64,000 nt of DNA. Source: Undaria pinnatifida (taxonomy: Eukaryota; Sar; Phaeophyceae; Laminariales; Alariaceae). A model generated the notes under the pieces. The model was not told where the DNA came from. It made no database searches and saw only the letters and a program-made list of their open reading frames with translations. Both the position numbers and the translations under genes were made by a program. The DNA lies in assembly GCA_012845835.1 (NCBI GenBank), contig JABAKD010000025.1:18279476-18343475 (forward strand), written 5' to 3'. This document shows, in pieces, positions 59,581 to 64,000 of the stretch (position 1 is its first letter; each line of letters begins with the position of its first letter).

Positions 59581-60300
59581 TCACTAAATGTCAGAGTTGA
59601 CCCGACAACTGCTTGATGCCGGTATAGCACGAATTCAGCCGCGTGTTTCTTTCTGTTTTAGAGTACCGATAGATCAGAGCGCAAAAGCTTCGCTACACGT
59701 GACGAGGTTTTTATATCGAGGGTCAAGTTATTCCGCATGTTCCTTCCCGGAAGAGCGACACATAGTATCACAGTGCTGCAAGAGTGTTAGTCCATGCTGC
59801 TACTTGATAAGCTGCCGCGATAAAGAAATAACTATCCTTTAAACAGTTCAGGAACCTTGACTAAAACGCGTAAGGAAAGTTACCCCGCTCACCACACTAC
59901 CCCCGCCGTCGGAGGGTCGAAGACCTTTTTTTTCCTGTTCATTCAAGTTACACATAGATTATAGAAGCGTACGCACGTCCCAAAAAAACGCCACCGAATA
60001 TGTACAACTGAGTAATCGAGAGGGGGGAGGAGAGGGGAATGAGGGAAATGTATGCACGATGCACGCATTTGTCTCCCCCGCTACAACCCAGGTCTTATAT
60101 TTGCCCTGGATTGTTATGGAAAACGAAGCGAAAATGCCACAAAAACTATAGAAACGCCTCCTGCGGGATTCACTAGCCCCCTGGTTTGTCGTAACATGTT
60201 GTAAAATCTATTCCTAAGTAGTACTGTAGCTTTCGCTAGGAACCCGCGCTGGTGGTTATTTGTTTCTGTCGCCAACTGTGCGTTGGCGCGAAGCAGGAAA
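59581..60300. other. Intergenic, no gene recognised
   Basis: Short frames only between the copia fragment and the (AACCC)n array. Confidence 0.4.
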
Positions 60301-60301
60301 G

Positions 60302-60602
60302 ACCCAACCCAAATTCACTCCAACCCAACCCACCCAACCCAACCCAACCCAACCCAACCCAACCCAACCCAACCCACCCAACCCAACCCAACCCAACCCA
60401 ACCCAACCCAACCCAACCCAACCCAACCCAACCCAACCCAACCCAACCCAACCCAACCCAACCCAACCCAACCCAACCCAACCCAACCCAACCCAACCCA
60501 ACCCAACCCAACCCAACCCAACCCAACCCAACCCAACCCAACCCAACCCAACCCAACCCAACCCAACCCAACCCAACCCAACCCAACCCAACCCAACCCA
60601 AC
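60302..60602. repeat. (AACCC)n pentanucleotide array, about 300 bp
   Basis: Nearly perfect CCCAA units with a few four-base slips near the left end (ACCCACCCAACC). All three frames of both strands are open through it, which explains the long NPTQP- and GWVGL-repeat frames. It lies about 480 bp upstream of the first MSH2 exon. Confidence 0.95.
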
Positions 60603-61080
60603 AACATTGCTTTGAGGTCACGCCTCGTTGCCATCGATTTCTAGTCATTTTGTCTTTGGGAGATTCCGGTGATTCCGGTCGTATGGTGTACTTCGCCAGG
60701 TGCGTGGTTTAGAGCTTGTTGCAGGCCATCAGAGGTTCGGCCCAGGCCTCATGCTGGGGTGCGTGCTGCTCATACAAACAAGTGTGCTGAACATCACGAA
60801 CGTCCCGTTGTTTCCCAGTAGGTACCGTTCAAAGTCGATAGTGCCATACTCGTACTATCACAAAGGATATTCGGGACTGGGTGTACCTGGTACCTGACAC
60901 CGGTACCTCGTAAACACGTACAGTACCTGGTACATAAGCTCGGAGGCAACAGTAAGAGTGGAGCAGTGGCAAAGAAGTTTACAGTGGATTCCACGGCACG
61001 TCCCGTTTCCCTATACTTGGTATTTTGAAACCTCGCTGGACTCGTACCGCCGTCCCGTCATTGCGCCCCTATTTTCTCAG

Positions 61081-63510
61081 AGCACACCGGAAGTAATACG
61101 GTTTTTCCGGCGAAGCAAGGAGTGGATATACTACACTTGTCACGGCAAAGATGCTGATCTTGTTGGGCGTGAAGCTTTCAAAAACACCACCGCCGTGTCG
61201 AACCAAGGCGGTCTCCCGAGTCTGACTGTCAGGTAAGCGACGTATTTCGCAAAATTCGATGAACATCGAGGACCAGTGGGAATGCTGAACCCTCTTTGCG
61301 ATAGAAATGAAGGCGCATACCGAAGGGGGGATTGGACGATACATCTGTGGCCACGGCCTGTCCGGAAGATGGAAAGGAAGAGTGAGACAAAAAAATACAG
61401 TTGAAAAGAAAACGCACCATCGCGGCATTTGCAAACGCCAACCGTATTACCCCGACGCCTGTGAACGATAGTTGGCGCATACTTTACTACGGGTAGCACC
61501 TACTTTTAGTAGGGTGGTCACTTGAGGAGCTCTCCACCTCACCCAAACACTGATTCTGACTTTGTGAGAAAATGAAAGTACTACCCGATGAGCAATCCCA
61601 TGGCATAAGTACAGTATATAACAAACATCACTGGCTGTAAAGGACAACCATATTGGCTGTAAAGCACAACCATGTTGGCTGGCTCCTCGGTTGAGGAACC
61701 CCCGTGAGTCAGATTTATTTGGGCAAGTGCTATCATACCCCCATCGTGGCACGCGGCACTTGACCATCAGGTTCCAGGGTACAATCCAGTAGGAACGTTG
61801 TGCGTCTGCGAGTGTGATGCGCCTTGTCAGTTGTACAGAGCCTATTGCTGCAGTGAAGCTGAGGTGTCAGTTCTAGTACTTAACATTTCTGGCAGCGTAG
61901 TAGCAACACTGCCAGCAGCTCTTCTGTTGTGTTGGCATGGTTGGGGGTGTTTTGAGTTGCGGTTTGCTCACTCCGTCCGTTTCCGCTCGTCCCCCCTAAC
62001 ATGATGGCAGTACGAAGATATTTTCATCGCTGGTGCCGGCCCTACTTGCTCGGAATCTGCGGATTGAAGTATGGGAGCAAAATCCCGGTTCGAACTCCAG
62101 CTGGCAGCTGCGTCTTTCGGCATCCCCCGGCAACGTGGAAGCTATCATGGCGGAAATATCTCCCGGTGAGAAAATTTAGAATGTTGTCCTGTATGGGATG
62201 TATTGTATGTGATGGACTTACGACTCGTGATACGACAGCGGTAGCGGCACTTTTTGGCCAAAATATGTAATCCTGGCAGGGCTTTTCACGTGTGAGGAAC
62301 TAGCCAATATTGATATGGTTGACATAGCATACCTTCGGTGTTACATGTTTCATTGGATACCTACTATTCGTAGGCCGTGGGAGTTTTCTTCAGGTTACAC
62401 AAGTTCATTCATTCGGTTGCGGTGTAGAGCTGCCACGGGTGTGAGGACCTATGTGCACCCCTAGCATAGCATGCTTGTCTTCAAACTACCAGGTAGCTAC
62501 GATCTCATACGTGCTGTAGTTGCCATAGTCAAGAGCACCTGCGGGAATTTGCGACCGTGCCAGTTCTTCCCTTGCATCGTGTCACATGCTCAGGGGAAGG
62601 GGAAGCCCCGCCGGGAGAAGACGCGACAAGCGGGACGGCGGTTATGATGTCGGCGTTCACCACGGCTGGAGGGGGCGTCGGCGTGGCCTATACGGACACA
62701 GCGTTTCGAAATCTGGGCTTGCTTCAGTTCCAGGACACGGTTGCACTCGCAGATCTGGAGGGTGTGGTGGTGCAAGTGAGGAAGCCAAGCGTCTCCACGA
62801 TAATCCCAAGTATCTGCTGCCTGAAAAATATTAACTGGTATCCGGGAGCACATGGCCAAAGGAGAATATGATATCACACTCCGTCATCATCTCAGATTGA
62901 AAAGCAAACTAGTGGGTTGGGATTTCTGCAAGCTCCTTTTTTTTAGTCTTTGTTTGACTTGGTTTAGGTATGCCCCCCTCGCCCATGTGGATCTCAAAAG
63001 GCGTGTGGAATGAGGACTTATTGTCGCGTACTCCTTGTACTTCTGTGGTACCTGGTACGTTGAGTAGATTTTTACGTGGCCATTGTCAACGATCGTCGGC
63101 TAGAGGAAAAAATACTTAGTTATTCCTTCCGTTCACACGCCTCCAATGGTGACCTCGTTTTTTGTTCAGATAGCATGGTTTCCGTTGTTTCTTAAACACG
63201 ATGGACCTTTACGAAGAACGGTGCTTACTTTCTTACCAAGGACGCCCAATTGATTACCAGTAAGTTCCAGGCACACCACTCCAGCGGTGTGTGTTCTACG
63301 TGTCCGTACCTCTACACACTGGAAAAAAAATAATCAATTTTGAGCGATGCTTCATACCTTTGGTCCAATCAGGTTGGTGCGAGAGAATGCATACTTGAAG
63401 ACCAAGGGCCACTGCGAAAAAGGATTGAAGAGGTCATGGCGCGCTGCGATGTTCTGTGCACCCCTATAGCTATGAGCAGCTTCAAGGGCACGAAAGACGA
63501 AGCCATCAAG
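61081..63510 (+). CDS. MSH2: DNA mismatch repair protein MSH2, 5' part (continues beyond window)
   Basis: MutS homologue that pairs with MSH6 or MSH3 to recognise mismatches in nuclear DNA. Four exons found: 61081-61232, 62011-62165, 62594-62775 and 63373-63510, all GT-AG with phases that fit. They cover domain I and the start of the connector domain. Matches to known MSH2 proteins in order: VIRFFRR, YYTCHGKDADLVGREAFKNT, FSSLVPALLARNLRIEVWEQ (human LLLVRQYRVEVYK), ASPGNVEAI, GVGVAYTDTAFRNLGLLQF (human VGVGYVDS-RKLGLCEF), ADLEGVVVQ, then VGARECIL-EDQGPLRKRIEEV. The core, clamp, lever and ATPase domains lie outside the window. The first exon is preceded by an acceptor-like site (61078-61080) but its frame is also open upstream to a Met at 60958, so the true start is uncertain. 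A large (AACCC)n array ends about 480 bp upstream. Confidence 0.9.
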
Positions 63511-64000
63511 GTAAAAGTGTATTAACAGCAGCATATTAATTTGGCAGTTTGAAGCTGACGCCGTATACGAAAAACTTGCACGCATCGGGCAGATCACGAT
63601 CTAGATCGTCTAGAACGTATATTGACCGTATTGAGATGTTGTGCAAGGGCCATATCATACAGGTCCCACTCGGAAAACATGGGTGCAAGAGCCATGTCAG
63701 ACAGATCCATCCCTGCAAATCTTATCTAGATCGCGCAAATATTATTCATTAGGGATCTATCTGCCCCGAAAGACCTAGATCACGATTGATTTAATGATCT
63801 GATCTGTTCGATCTGTAGAAAGTTAACTTCAGCCCGTGTCCACCTTTGTGTACTCGCGGTGTTTTTCTTGTAAATTGATCGGCATCAAATACGTGTCCAA
63901 GACGGTGCACCTAATAAGGCACGGAAATACTACCCTAGGGCTGGGTTTCTTTTTTTGGAATAGGGCGTGTTCTGCGCTAAGTTCATTGTAACGACTCCCG

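Noticed and set aside
59393-59587. Plus-strand 64-codon frame
   Set aside because: Antisense shadow of the copia RT/RNase H fragment, whose minus-strand motifs are recognisable.
60236-60712. Long repeat-protein frames (NPTQP and GWVGL repeats) on both strands
   Set aside because: They are simply the (AACCC)n array read in frames without stops; all six frames are open.
62080-62110. tRNA-like TTCGAACTCC box
   Set aside because: Lies inside a conserved MSH2 exon and no cloverleaf can be formed around it.

Overview
This window is nuclear DNA of a eukaryote. Its genes are split into many short exons (27 to about 380 bp) joined by GT-AG introns of roughly 220 to 2550 bp. It contains LINE, Ty1/copia and hAT-type transposon debris and a very high load of tandem and dispersed repeats. 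No operons, ribosome binding sites, rRNA or tRNA genes were seen. Repeat load and intron size would fit an intron-rich protist or alga, but I cannot place the lineage from sequence alone. Four conserved genes could be reconstructed exon by exon; nearly all other open frames look like chance or repeat frames.

Layout: 1-21,550 is gene-poor. It holds tandem arrays, dispersed GC-rich hairpin elements, a clean non-autonomous hAT element with an 8-bp target duplication (13,879-14,723), a foldback-like repeat cluster (15.2-16.6 kb) and one uncertain exon candidate near 7.7 kb. From 21,553 to 27,368 (+) lies a transcription-type cyclin-dependent kinase, CDK12/13/CDK9-like, in at least eight exons. 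Its glycine loop and beta-3 lysine exon(s) could not be found upstream. 27.4-31.9 kb is intergenic, with a 65-bp minisatellite and a copia 3' end. From 43,250 down to about 31,892 (-) lies a MAP65/Ase1/PRC1 microtubule crosslinker in 13 exons with phase-compatible splice junctions. From 50,374 down to 45,484 (-) lies UBC12 (UBE2M), the NEDD8-conjugating E2, in six exons including a 27-nt first exon. 50.4-60.6 kb is dominated by poly-G tracts, LINE copies, an interstitial telomere-like tract, a copia RT/RNase H fragment and a 300-bp (AACCC)n array. From about 61,081 (+) to beyond the right edge lies the 5' part of MSH2, the mismatch-repair protein.

The four genes are housekeeping functions (Pol II CTD phosphorylation, spindle midzone/microtubule bundling, cullin neddylation, DNA mismatch repair). 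They share no pathway and sit on both strands, so they are simply neighbours. The most unusual non-genic signals are the enrichment of the 9-mer TACCTGGTA (and its complement) across the window, the intact hAT element with internal GACGGTA repeats, and a family of repeats whose ends read roughly AACCCTTTGGG. I did not find a convincing new multi-gene system.
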